8,425 bases of DNA from Alphaproteobacteria bacterium (GCA_003250865.1 QKJH01000092.1:1-8425); one strand, 5' to 3'. Shown: positions 1 to 6,519, counted from the stretch's first letter. Notes: generated by a model from the letters alone, not told the origin. A program made the numbers and translations.

Positions 1-696
1 GACAGTCCGTCTGTACAACAACATGTTGAACGGGCGCTGCATAAATTCTGTGGTGAAGCATGTGAAACGACGGTTGCCGGTCGCACGGATTCCGGTGTTC
101 ATGCCCGTGGCCAGGTGTGCCATGTCGACATTGAGCGTGCCACAACAGCCGAGGAAATTATGGGTGCCGTTAATGCCCATTTACGTCCGCAACCGATTGC
201 CGTTCTGGCGGTGGAGAAAGTGGGCAATGAATTTAGCGCCCGTTTTGATGCCACTATGCGTTATTATATGTATCGTATGATTGCGCGCCGTGCTCCTTTG
301 GCTACCGATAACGGCTTGGCATGGCAAGTACCGCATATTTTAGACGTCTCAGCCATGCAGCAGGCGGCTAATTATCTGGTGTGCGGAAAACAGGATTTTT
401 CGGCCTTTCGTGCGTCTGCCTGTCAGGCCAAACACCCGATGCGCTCGGTAGAAGCCATTACGTTTAATGTCATTCCAGAGACAGAGCCGGGTCGAGGAAC
501 AGAAATCCAAATGCATATCAGTGCTATTAGTTTTTTGCACCATCAGGTGCGCAACATCATGGGCACGCTGAAAAAAGTGGGCGAGGGCACATGGGAGCCG
601 GAACGCGTTAAAGAGATTCTGGAATCATGCGACCGCAATCTGGCGGGCCCAACCGCACCGGCTGACGGACTTTACTTCATGAAGGTGGATTATTGA
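1..696 (+). CDS. truA: tRNA pseudouridine synthase A, 5'-truncated by the window edge
   Basis: TruA converts uridines 38-40 in the anticodon arm of many tRNAs to pseudouridine in the cytoplasm. The reading frame is open from base 1, so the true start lies upstream. About 25-30 N-terminal residues appear to be missing, judged from the usual family length of roughly 245-270. The visible 231 residues include the catalytic motif GRTDSGVHA, whose Asp is residue 30 of the fragment (bases 88-90). They also include the F-x-A-R-F and R-Y-x-Y segment near residues 78-88, a DFSAFR segment, and the C-terminal FLHHQVRNIMG and TAPADGLYFMKVDY blocks. The C-terminus is therefore complete. The ATG at 115 is internal, because it lies after the catalytic motif. 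The TGA stop is immediately followed by the stop of the convergent pyrF-like gene, with no intervening base and no terminator. Family assignment is secure. Confidence 0.96.
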   Translation, partial: DSPSVQQHVERALHKFCGEACETTVAGRTDSGVHARGQVCHVDIERATTAEEIMGAVNAHLRPQPIAVLAVEKVGNEFSARFDATMRYYMYRMIARRAPLATDNGLAWQVPHILDVSAMQQAANYLVCGKQDFSAFRASACQAKHPMRSVEAITFNVIPETEPGRGTEIQMHISAISFLHHQVRNIMGTLKKVGEGTWEPERVKEILESCDRNLAGPTAPADGLYFMKVDY

Positions 697-1683
697 TTAT
701 ACAGCCTGAGGTTCTGCGTCCGCTTCGCCCAAGGCAACGGCAAGGCGGTTGACAATCTGGTTGGCGGCGACAATCGGATAGGGCGCATCGGTAATTGGAC
801 GGCCTACAACAATATAGTTCGCGCCGTTCTCAATGGCTTTGATGGCATTGAATACACGTTTTTGGTCTTCATCCTTGGGCGTAGAAAAATTTTGCGGACG
901 AATGGCTGTTGCTACCAGTATCATTTCAGGCCCCAGCTCTTCACGGATGCGGGTAATATCCTCACCGGCGCAGACGACGCCATCCATGCCGGCTTCCTCG
1001 GCCATGCGCGCCAGATGTACCACATGATCCGGCAGTGATTTAATCCCCATTTCGCGTGCATCGGTGGCATCCAGTGACGGCAGAACGGTTGTGCCCAGTA
1101 ATTTGGGGCGTTCTATGCCATGGTCTTCGGCATAACGTTCGGCCGTGCGGCGGGCATAGCGCATCATTTTCTGACCGCCACCCGAATGGAGCGTAATAAA
1201 TTGTGCCTTAAGCGGCATTAGCGTTTCGATGGTGCTTTGAATCTGATGCGGTGAACCGTACAAATTAAAATCCAGAAAGAGTGACATATCTGGAACCTGC
1301 ACCATCAAACGTTTGGCATCCTCAATGGTGTTGCCAATCAGAAAATCCAGCCCCAGTTTGATACCACCTACCGTATAATGCAGTTCTTTTGCCAGAGCCT
1401 CACATCGTTTGTAGTCCGGTGTTTTTAATGAACAGAATATGCGTTTGCCCACATTACTAAGATGAGGGGGCGGCAATCCTTCGACATTTTCTTCATAGCG
1501 GCGGACGAAAATCTCCAGAATGCGTAGAACTTCGGCAGAGGGCGAAAAATAGTCATAGCGTAGATGGCGCACCTGATGCACGCTCAGCCCCGTTTCATTG
1601 GCCAGTTTTTGCACGCTCCAGTTATTGCGGCGGACAATGCCGCGCAGACGTCTGATGATGGTGGCTTCGTTAAAGGTTATCAC
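697..1683 (-). CDS. HTH-fused orotidine-5'-phosphate decarboxylase-like protein with degenerate catalytic residues
   Basis: The 328-residue product has two parts. Residues about 9-62 look like a Cro/Xre-type helix-turn-helix (SVQKLANETGLSVHQVRHLR). Residues about 79-315 resemble the OMP decarboxylase barrel of pyrimidine synthesis (OMP to UMP). Retained family marks are Lys109 in GIKLG, HSGGG at 166-170, Ser203, the DGVVCAG segment at 234-240, Arg262, the DQKRV phosphate-loop segment at 273-277, and VVGRPIT at 292-298. Lost marks are the usual Asp of the first strand (here SLKT, Lys87) and the catalytic D-x-K-x-x-D, which reads D138-F-N140-L-Y-G143. Phosphate binding may persist while decarboxylation is doubtful. 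The GTG start is fixed by an in-frame TAA two codons upstream. It overlaps the stop of the lapA-like gene by one base (TAGTG) with an AAGGA site 9 bases upstream, so translation is probably coupled. The locus is where alphaproteobacterial pyrF often sits. The symbol is left empty because activity is uncertain. Confidence 0.85.
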   Translation of the reverse strand: MITFNEATIIRRLRGIVRRNNWSVQKLANETGLSVHQVRHLRYDYFSPSAEVLRILEIFVRRYEENVEGLPPPHLSNVGKRIFCSLKTPDYKRCEALAKELHYTVGGIKLGLDFLIGNTIEDAKRLMVQVPDMSLFLDFNLYGSPHQIQSTIETLMPLKAQFITLHSGGGQKMMRYARRTAERYAEDHGIERPKLLGTTVLPSLDATDAREMGIKSLPDHVVHLARMAEEAGMDGVVCAGEDITRIREELGPEMILVATAIRPQNFSTPKDEDQKRVFNAIKAIENGANYIVVGRPITDAPYPIVAANQIVNRLAVALGEADAEPQAV

Positions 1684-2087
1684 TATGTGTTATCCTTGTT
1701 CGCGATATTCCGTCTAAACGGAATAATATCGGAAGCTTTATTAAAAAAGTGTGGCTTTTCTTCGTGCGCGTCCTTATTTTTTTCGGTCATCTCCCGCAAT
1801 GCTTGCTCTTTGGCTTCGTTAAGCTGGGCGATGTCTTTGAGTAAACGGGCGTTGGATTTGTTCAGGGAATGCAGGGAAAGCTTGTCTTTTATACGACGTA
1901 GCTGGATAACCATGGCGCCAACAAAGAAACCGATAACAAATACGGCACCGATAAAGATAAACAGAGGCGCTGTCATGGAAAAATCAATATAGTCCAGCTT
2001 GACGGTGACGCTATCACGATTGGACACGGCAAACCAGATAACAAACAAAGAAAAAGGCAGTGTAACAAGTAAGCTTAGAATGCGCAT
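1683..2087 (-). CDS. LapA/DUF1049-family inner-membrane protein
   Basis: This 134-residue protein has two hydrophobic segments, at about residues 3-21 and 38-60. The connecting stretch contains the family-typical SNRDSVTVKLD turn. A charged helical tail at about 64-105 looks like a coiled coil facing the cytoplasm. This architecture matches the LapA domain (DUF1049); E. coli LapA works with LapB in control of lipopolysaccharide assembly. In alphaproteobacteria a gene of this type commonly follows ihfB, as here. The ATG is preceded by a strong AAGGAGG site about 10 bases upstream, which supports the start. Forty-nine bases separate it from ihfB, and its TAG stop shares one base with the GTG of the pyrF-like gene, so the three probably form an operon. 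The C-terminal part beyond residue 105 is charged and not recognised. The function in this organism is inferred from the family only. Confidence 0.8.
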   Translation of the reverse strand: MRILSLLVTLPFSLFVIWFAVSNRDSVTVKLDYIDFSMTAPLFIFIGAVFVIGFFVGAMVIQLRRIKDKLSLHSLNKSNARLLKDIAQLNEAKEQALREMTEKNKDAHEEKPHFFNKASDIIPFRRNIANKDNT

Positions 2088-2136
2088 TGTTACCCTGCCT
2101 CCTTTTAAATAGTAGCGGCGTTATGAACGGAATGTT

Positions 2137-2418
2137 TTATTTGTCGTTCAAACGCTCGTGTAAAAGTTTACCTGTTTTAAAGAACGGAACAACTTTTTCA
2201 GCGACAGCGACTTTTTCGCCAGTACGCGGGTTACGGCCGGCGCGTGCACGACGTTCTTTAACCGAAAAGGCACCGAAACCGCGCAATTCCACACGGTCAC
2301 CATTGGCCAAAGCCGCGGTGATTTCATCAAAAATGGTCGAAACGATTTTTTCAACTTCTTTTTGTGTCAGATGTGGGTTCTTTTCAGTGATACGTGTGAT
2401 AAGTTCTGATTTTGTCAT
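2137..2418 (-). CDS. ihfB: Integration host factor subunit beta
   Basis: The product is 93 residues, matching the usual length of IHF-beta (about 94). IHF is a heterodimer that binds specific sites in the minor groove and bends DNA sharply, acting in nucleoid structure, transcription and recombination. The sequence starts MTKSELI, has the conserved core GDRVELRGFGAFSVKERRAR at 40-59, and carries the arm motif GRNPRTGE, whose proline intercalates into DNA. It ends with VPFFKTGKLLHERLN. MTKSELI and the ELRGFG core favour IHF-beta over HU or IHF-alpha. The Shine-Dalgarno signal is weak: GAGG lies about 12 bases before the ATG. The gene lies downstream of rpsA, an order also found in E. coli. A terminator-like hairpin separates them. 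The lapA-like gene follows after 49 bases. Confidence 0.96.
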   Translation of the reverse strand: MTKSELITRITEKNPHLTQKEVEKIVSTIFDEITAALANGDRVELRGFGAFSVKERRARAGRNPRTGEKVAVAEKVVPFFKTGKLLHERLNDK

Positions 2419-2455
2419 TGTTTTGCAATGCCTCGATGTTTTTAGTTGTTACTCG

Positions 2456-2510
2456 AAAAAAAAAGATTTTACCAAGAGCCCCCGCCATACTATTAGTAGA
2501 GGCTCTTGGT
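2456..2510 (-). terminator. Hairpin plus T-run after rpsA, probable Rho-independent terminator or attenuator before ihfB
   Basis: Read on the minus strand, ACCAAGAGCC (2510-2501) pairs perfectly with GGCTCTTGGT (2480-2471), giving a 10-bp stem around a 20-base loop. After a 7-base spacer there is a run of nine T (2464-2456). The stem begins 14 bases after the rpsA stop. The gap between stem and T-run is longer than in a textbook terminator, so partial read-through into ihfB is plausible. The distal arm overlaps a possible extended -10 (TGG followed by TAAAAT, 2471-2466) that could start ihfB transcripts. Confidence 0.75.
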
Positions 2511-2523
2511 TAAATTGCAAGAC

Positions 2524-4266
2524 CTATTTTTTAGATTTTGCTTTTCCTTTGCCTTCTTCGGCCTGTTGAAGTGCAGCGCCAAGAATGTCGCCCAAGGAAG
2601 CACCGCTGTCGGACGAACCGTATTCAGCCATGGCTTTCTTGTCTTCTTCAACTTCACGAGCCTTAATCGACAGGGTTACTTTACGGCTGTTGCGGTCGAT
2701 ACCGATAACTTTGGCATCAATTTTTTCGCCAACAGCAAAGCGGTCAGGACGTTGTTCCGAACGCTCGCGCGCCAAATCAACTTTCTTGATATAACCTTGA
2801 ACCTTGTCTTTAACGGTAACAGCCAGACCATTGTCTTCGATAGAAGAAACAACGGCGGTAACAACGTCACCTTTGGTGATGCCGTCCATGGCTTCGGCAA
2901 ACGGATCGTCGGACAATTGTTTGATGCCCAGAGCAATACGTTCTTTTTCAACATCGATTTCCAGGACTTTAACCTTGATGGTTGCGCCTTTGGTAATCTC
3001 AGCCAATGCTTCTTCACCTGATTTTTCCCATGAAATGTCGGACATGTGAACCATGCCGTCAATATCGCCCGGAAGACCGACAAACAGACCGAATTCGGTA
3101 ATGTTTTTGGCTTCGCCTTCCAGAACATCGCCGGCTTTGTGGTTAGCCGCAAACGATGCCCACGGGTTTTCCTGAGTTTGTTTCAGGCCAAGGCTGATAC
3201 GGCGTTTTTCCTGATCAACGTCCAGAACAATAACTTCCACTTCTTGCGAGGTAGAAACGATTTTGCTTGGGTGAACGTTTTTCTTGGTCCAGGACATTTC
3301 GGATACGTGCACCAAGCCTTCGATACCGGATTGCAGCTCAACAAATGCACCGTAGTCGGTAATGTTGGTGATGCGGCCTTTGACTTTGGTGCCAACAGCG
3401 AATTTTTCTTCAACACCGGCCCACGGATCTTCTTCCAGCTGTTTCATGCCCAAAGAGATACGTTGGTTGTCCGAGTTAAAGCGGATAACCTGAACATCAA
3501 TGGATTGACCGATGGTCAAAGCTTCGGATGGGTGGTTGATACGTTTCCATGAAATGTCGGTAACGTGAAGCAGACCGTCAACGCCGCCAAGGTCGATAAA
3601 CGCACCGTAATCGGTGATGTTTTTAACGATACCTTTAAGAACCTGACCTTCTTTAAGATTGTCAATCAGTTCATCACGGGCTTCGGCACGGCTTTCTTCC
3701 AGAACGGCACGGCGGGAAACAACGATGTTACCACGGGCGCGATCCATTTTCAAAATCATGAACGGTTGCGGTGTGCCAATCAGCGGGGATACATCGCGAA
3801 CCGGACGGATGTCCACTTGGGAACCCGGCAAGAAGGCGATAGCGCCGCTAAGGTCAACAGTAAAGCCGCCTTTAACACGGCCAAAGATAACACCGGTAAC
3901 GCGTTCTTGGGCTTCGTGCGATTTTTGCAGGTCAATCCATGCTTCTTCGCGACGGGCTTTCTCACGTGAAAGAACAACTTCGCCGTCTTTGTTTTCCATG
4001 CGATCAAGGAAAACGTCTACGCTGTCGCCAACATTGATGTTGGCAGGTGCTCCTGATGGGCTGAATTCTTTCATTGGGACGCGGCCTTCGGATTTCAGGC
4101 CGACATCAATAATCACAAAGTCGTTCTCGATGCCAAGAACACGGCCTTTAAGCACGTTTCCTTCGGCAATATTGTTTTTTTCGAACGATTCGTCCAAGAG
4201 GGATGCGAAATCCTCTTTCGGTTGGTTGGTTGGGATGAGTGTCTCATCAATTTTGTAGTTCATCAT
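2524..4266 (-). CDS. rpsA: 30S ribosomal protein S1
   Basis: S1 binds mRNA on the 30S subunit and helps initiation on structured or weak-SD messages. The 580-residue product contains six S1 (OB-fold) repeats at about residues 35-101, 119-185, 206-274, 291-361, 378-448 and 465-534. The central ones carry the characteristic ITDYGAF and GLLHVTDISW/GLVHVSEMSW motifs. The C-terminal tail (about 535-580) has a SLGDILGAALQ segment and a Lys-rich end. Two ATG codons lie side by side (4266 and 4263). AAGGAA about 12 bases before the first favours that one, although spacing is long and the leader is AT-rich. S1 genes are often autoregulated through leaders lacking a normal Shine-Dalgarno sequence. A 186-base leader with its own candidate promoter separates it from cmk, and a strong hairpin follows its stop. 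Confidence 0.97.
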   Translation of the reverse strand: MMNYKIDETLIPTNQPKEDFASLLDESFEKNNIAEGNVLKGRVLGIENDFVIIDVGLKSEGRVPMKEFSPSGAPANINVGDSVDVFLDRMENKDGEVVLSREKARREEAWIDLQKSHEAQERVTGVIFGRVKGGFTVDLSGAIAFLPGSQVDIRPVRDVSPLIGTPQPFMILKMDRARGNIVVSRRAVLEESRAEARDELIDNLKEGQVLKGIVKNITDYGAFIDLGGVDGLLHVTDISWKRINHPSEALTIGQSIDVQVIRFNSDNQRISLGMKQLEEDPWAGVEEKFAVGTKVKGRITNITDYGAFVELQSGIEGLVHVSEMSWTKKNVHPSKIVSTSQEVEVIVLDVDQEKRRISLGLKQTQENPWASFAANHKAGDVLEGEAKNITEFGLFVGLPGDIDGMVHMSDISWEKSGEEALAEITKGATIKVKVLEIDVEKERIALGIKQLSDDPFAEAMDGITKGDVVTAVVSSIEDNGLAVTVKDKVQGYIKKVDLARERSEQRPDRFAVGEKIDAKVIGIDRNSRKVTLSIKAREVEEDKKAMAEYGSSDSGASLGDILGAALQQAEEGKGKAKSKK

Positions 4267-4397
4267 ATTTATAAAAATTTCCTTTTATTTTTAATATCAT
4301 AGCCAAAACCCCGGATAGTAACCGGAACGTTAGGAGTTGGGTATGAAACGGTCTGACAAAACTTGAAGAATCAAGGCTTTGCCCAAAACCATGCACC

Positions 4398-4426
4398 TGT
4401 TTAGAGAATAAAAGTCAAAATGTCAA
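4398..4426 (-). promoter_or_regulatory. Candidate sigma-70 promoter for rpsA
   Basis: On the minus strand TTGACA (4426-4421, perfect -35) is followed after 17 bases by TAAACA (4403-4398, 3 of 6 matches to the -10). Transcription would start near 4391, giving a leader of about 125 bases before the rpsA ATG. The leader contains TTCCGG and CCGGGG around a 7-base loop near 4312-4330, a possible small hairpin with two G-T pairs. The -10 is weak, so this remains a prediction. Confidence 0.5.
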
Positions 4427-4452
4427 ATAAAATGCCGATAAAATAAGGACTT

Positions 4453-5142
4453 TTATCGTTTTTTGGCAATTTTATCGAGGATAGCACGAATGGCGGTATC
4501 AAAAACATCTTCGGGCGAGAGGGTGCTGGTATCAATAATAACGGCATCGTCTGCCGGTTTTAACGGTGCTACCTCACGGTTTGAATCGCGTTCGTCGCGC
4601 TCTTTAACCTTGGCCAGCATTTCGTCAAAATGTTCGGCAGCCTTTGTTTCGTTACCGTAACGATCCATGGCGCGGCGCATGGCCCGAACTTCGGCACTGG
4701 CGGTAACAAAAAATTTGACATCGGCATCGGGGCAAATCACGGTTCCGATGTCGCGCCCGTCCAGAATGGCACCGGGAGGGGTGGCAGCAAAATCACGCTG
4801 AAGTTTTAACAGCAATTCGCGTACTTTCGGAATGGCGGATACTTTTGATGCGGCACCGCCGGCACCCGCTTCGCGTAAGGCGGGGTCGGCCAGAAAATCT
4901 GTATCTTTGATATTGTCCAGCAGGTATTGTGCGGCCGGGATACCGTCTTCGGGATTATCGGGATTGCCGCCGTTTTTCAAAACCAGAACACCGACCGCAC
5001 GATACAATAGTCCCGTGTCCAGCATGGGGAGCTGCAGTTGTTGTGACAGTTTTTTGCACAATGTTCCCTTACCGCTGGCAGCGGGGCCGTCAATGGCAAT
5101 AACAAAAGCGGAAGGGTTGGAATGGATATAGCTGGCCGGCAT
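4453..5142 (-). CDS. cmk: (d)CMP kinase (cytidylate kinase)
   Basis: Cmk phosphorylates CMP and dCMP with ATP in the cytoplasm, feeding CDP/dCDP into nucleic acid and lipid synthesis. The 229-residue product has the P-loop GPAASGKGT at 19-27 and the nucleotide-site motif DTGLLYRAV at 42-50. It also has the VSAIPKVRELL segment near 101-112, DGRDIGT at 128-134, and the lid/Arg motif ERDERDSNRE at 181-190. All key residues are present. The ATG is preceded by a modest GGGAA about 7 bases upstream. The N-terminus is extended about 12 residues before the first beta strand, slightly longer than usual. It stands upstream of rpsA as in many proteobacteria. However, aroA, which often precedes cmk in alphaproteobacteria, is absent; a divergent tRNA gene lies there instead. 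No clear terminator separates it from rpsA. Confidence 0.96.
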   Translation of the reverse strand: MPASYIHSNPSAFVIAIDGPAASGKGTLCKKLSQQLQLPMLDTGLLYRAVGVLVLKNGGNPDNPEDGIPAAQYLLDNIKDTDFLADPALREAGAGGAASKVSAIPKVRELLLKLQRDFAATPPGAILDGRDIGTVICPDADVKFFVTASAEVRAMRRAMDRYGNETKAAEHFDEMLAKVKERDERDSNREVAPLKPADDAVIIDTSTLSPEDVFDTAIRAILDKIAKKR

Positions 5143-5148
5143 TGATTT

Positions 5149-5189
5149 TCCCGTTTACTCAGTTGTACTCGAATTTCATGTTCACGGGA
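5149..5189 (-). promoter_or_regulatory. Possible cmk leader hairpin overlapping the ribosome binding site
   Basis: On the minus strand TCCCGT (5189-5184) is complementary to ACGGGA (5154-5149), a 6-bp stem with a 29-base loop. The second arm contains the GGGA used as the cmk Shine-Dalgarno sequence, so folding could limit ribosome access. The stem is short and may be chance. Confidence 0.25.
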
Positions 5190-5228
5190 GAACAGTGTAA
5201 AACATCCGTACGATTCTGGATAGCCTTT

Positions 5229-5257
5229 AATGTAAAAATTATTGCTTTAGATTTCAA
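5229..5257 (-). promoter_or_regulatory. Candidate sigma-70 promoter for cmk
   Basis: On the minus strand TTGAAA (5257-5252, 5 of 6 matches) is followed after exactly 17 bases by TACATT (5234-5229, 4 of 6 matches). The start would fall near 5222, leaving a leader of about 80 bases. It lies back-to-back with the candidate tRNA promoter; the two -35 boxes are 12 bases apart. Confidence 0.5.
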
Positions 5258-5271
5258 GCAAATTATTGCTT
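5236..5271. repeat. Direct 12-bp repeat and inverted TTGCTT/AAGCAA half-sites between divergent promoters
   Basis: The 12-mer AAATTATTGCTT occurs at 5236-5247 and again at 5260-5271, a 24-base period. Between them AAGCAA (5256-5261) forms inverted pairs with both TTGCTT copies, with spacings of 8 and 4 bases. The cluster overlaps the -35 boxes of both divergent promoters, as an operator would. No regulator is identified from the sequence. Confidence 0.5.
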
Positions 5272-5298
5272 GCAAAACGCGGCGGGAATCGCTATCAA
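5270..5298 (+). promoter_or_regulatory. Candidate sigma-70 promoter for tRNA-Ala
   Basis: TTGCAA (5270-5275, 4 of 6 matches) is followed after 17 bases by TATCAA (5293-5298, 4 of 6 matches). Transcription would start near 5305, about 37 bases before the mature tRNA 5' end. The spacer is GC-rich. Confidence 0.45.
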
Positions 5299-5341
5299 TG
5301 CTCTCACACTTTGATGAAGCGATTCATACGGCTCATCGTGT

Positions 5342-5417
<76 letters not shown>

Positions 5418-5456
5418 TTTATCCTCCCAATCTTTTTATCAGTTGTATACAGACAC

Positions 5457-5487
5457 AAAAAAGCCGGCATTTATATTTCATGCCGGC
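5457..5487 (-). terminator. Rho-independent terminator of the lactate dehydrogenase-like gene
   Basis: On the minus strand GCCGGCAT (5487-5480) and ATGCCGGC (5470-5463) form a perfect 8-bp GC-rich stem with a 9-base loop. Six T follow immediately (5462-5457). It lies 12 bases after the TAA stop at 5500. There is no T-run on the other side, so it acts on the minus strand only. Confidence 0.9.
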
Positions 5488-5499
5488 CATTGTAAATAT

Positions 5500-6432
5500 T
5501 TATATTACCTGTGAGGCAAGCTCTTTCATCAAAGAGGCGCTTTTGAATAAGGCCTGTTCTTCCTGTTCATCCAGACTTGGGCTAAGGCTGGTCACAACCC
5601 CCTGTGCCGAGATAACTCGGGGTAGGGAGATGGCCACGTTTTTAACGCCAACGATTTCAGGGGTAACGATGGAACTGGTCAAAACAGCATTCTGGTCGCT
5701 GACGATGGCGCGCGCGATACGAGCAATACCTGCACCGATGCCATACCATGTAGCACCTTTGCCTTGAATGATTTTGTGGGCGGCAAAGCGGGTGCCGTCT
5801 TCGATACGTGCCATAACCTCATCCGTGATGGGACGGCCGTTCTGCTCGGCAAATTTTAAAAGAGACATTGTGCCGACACGGGCGCGTGACCAGTGCAATA
5901 CTTCGGAATCACCATGTTCTCCCAGAACATAGGCGTGCACGGACTGACTGGAAACATGCAGATGTTCGCTGAGTAGCATGCGAAAACGTGCCGTGTCCAG
6001 AATGGTTCCCGTGCCGATAACACGCTCGGCCGGCAATCCGGATATTTCCTTAACAATGTGAGTGATGACATCCACAGGATTAGTTGCCACCATCAGTAAG
6101 GCGTCCGGAGCATACTTCATGACATTGGGGATAATCTGTTCGAACACTTTGACATTGCGCCCAAGCAGGGCAATGCGTGATTCTTCCGGGCCTTTCGAGG
6201 CTACGCCCGCCGCCAGAACGACAATGCCGGCGCCCTTTAAATCGCTGTAATCGCCGGCGCGTACGCGCACCGGTTTGGCAAACGGTGTGGCATGAGCGAT
6301 GTCCTGTGCCTCGGCTTGCGCTTTTTCCATGTTCAAATCAACAAGAACAATTTCCGTTCCAACACCCAGCATAGCCATGGCATAGGCGCCGCAGCTGCCC
6401 ACCATTCCGGTACCGATTACACCTATTTTCAT
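5500..6432 (-). CDS. L-lactate dehydrogenase-like 2-hydroxyacid dehydrogenase
   Basis: The 310-residue product belongs to the NAD-dependent lactate/malate dehydrogenase family, which interconverts 2-oxoacids and 2-hydroxyacids. It has the Rossmann motif G7-x-G9-x-x-G12 with Asp32 for NAD ribose, and TNPVD at 118-121. It also has GTGTILDTARFR, with the relay Asp146 and substrate-binding Arg149, the catalytic His173 in GEHGDSE, and KGATWYGIG at 225-233. These blocks are LDH-like rather than MDH-like. The mobile substrate loop is unusual. Where LDH has AGxxQKPGETR, this protein has AGVASKGPEESR (75-86), with Ser79 at the place of specificity Gln102 and one extra residue; the catalytic Arg (Arg86) is kept. 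Substrate could therefore differ from pyruvate/lactate. The start is preceded by AGAGGGA about 8 bases upstream. It is a monocistronic unit with its own terminator. Confidence 0.9.
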   Translation of the reverse strand: MKIGVIGTGMVGSCGAYAMAMLGVGTEIVLVDLNMEKAQAEAQDIAHATPFAKPVRVRAGDYSDLKGAGIVVLAAGVASKGPEESRIALLGRNVKVFEQIIPNVMKYAPDALLMVATNPVDVITHIVKEISGLPAERVIGTGTILDTARFRMLLSEHLHVSSQSVHAYVLGEHGDSEVLHWSRARVGTMSLLKFAEQNGRPITDEVMARIEDGTRFAAHKIIQGKGATWYGIGAGIARIARAIVSDQNAVLTSSIVTPEIVGVKNVAISLPRVISAQGVVTSLSPSLDEQEEQALFKSASLMKELASQVI

Positions 6433-6474
6433 GAGATTCCCTCTTTCTTTTTTATGGTTGTTTTTCGAGTGACT

Positions 6475-6503
6475 TATATAATGGGGTCGCGGCCAAAAGG
6501 AAA
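6475..6503 (-). promoter_or_regulatory. Weak candidate promoter for the lactate dehydrogenase-like gene
   Basis: On the minus strand TATATA (6480-6475) is a reasonable -10, about 42 bases before the ATG. A 17-base spacer leads back to TTTCCT (6503-6498), a poor -35. The call rests on the -10 and its position in the intergenic gap. Confidence 0.35.
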
Positions 6504-6519
6504 CCTTTTTTACAAAAAA

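Noticed and set aside
2506..4258. Several long plus-strand open frames opposite rpsA (for example 3659-4258 and 3046-3552)
   Set aside because: They are antisense shadows of the strongly conserved, codon-biased rpsA; their translations show no recognisable domains and have no ribosome sites of note.
4436..4458. CGATAAAA/TTTTATCG inverted repeat at the end of cmk
   Set aside because: This perfect 8-bp repeat overlaps the cmk stop but is AT-rich with no following clean T-run; it may be weakly structured but does not support a terminator call.
6495..6511. AAAAGG-AAA-CCTTTT inverted repeat as a terminator for the hypothetical gene
   Set aside because: The stem is short and AT-rich with a 3-base loop, and the minus-strand T-run is part of the stem; not convincing.
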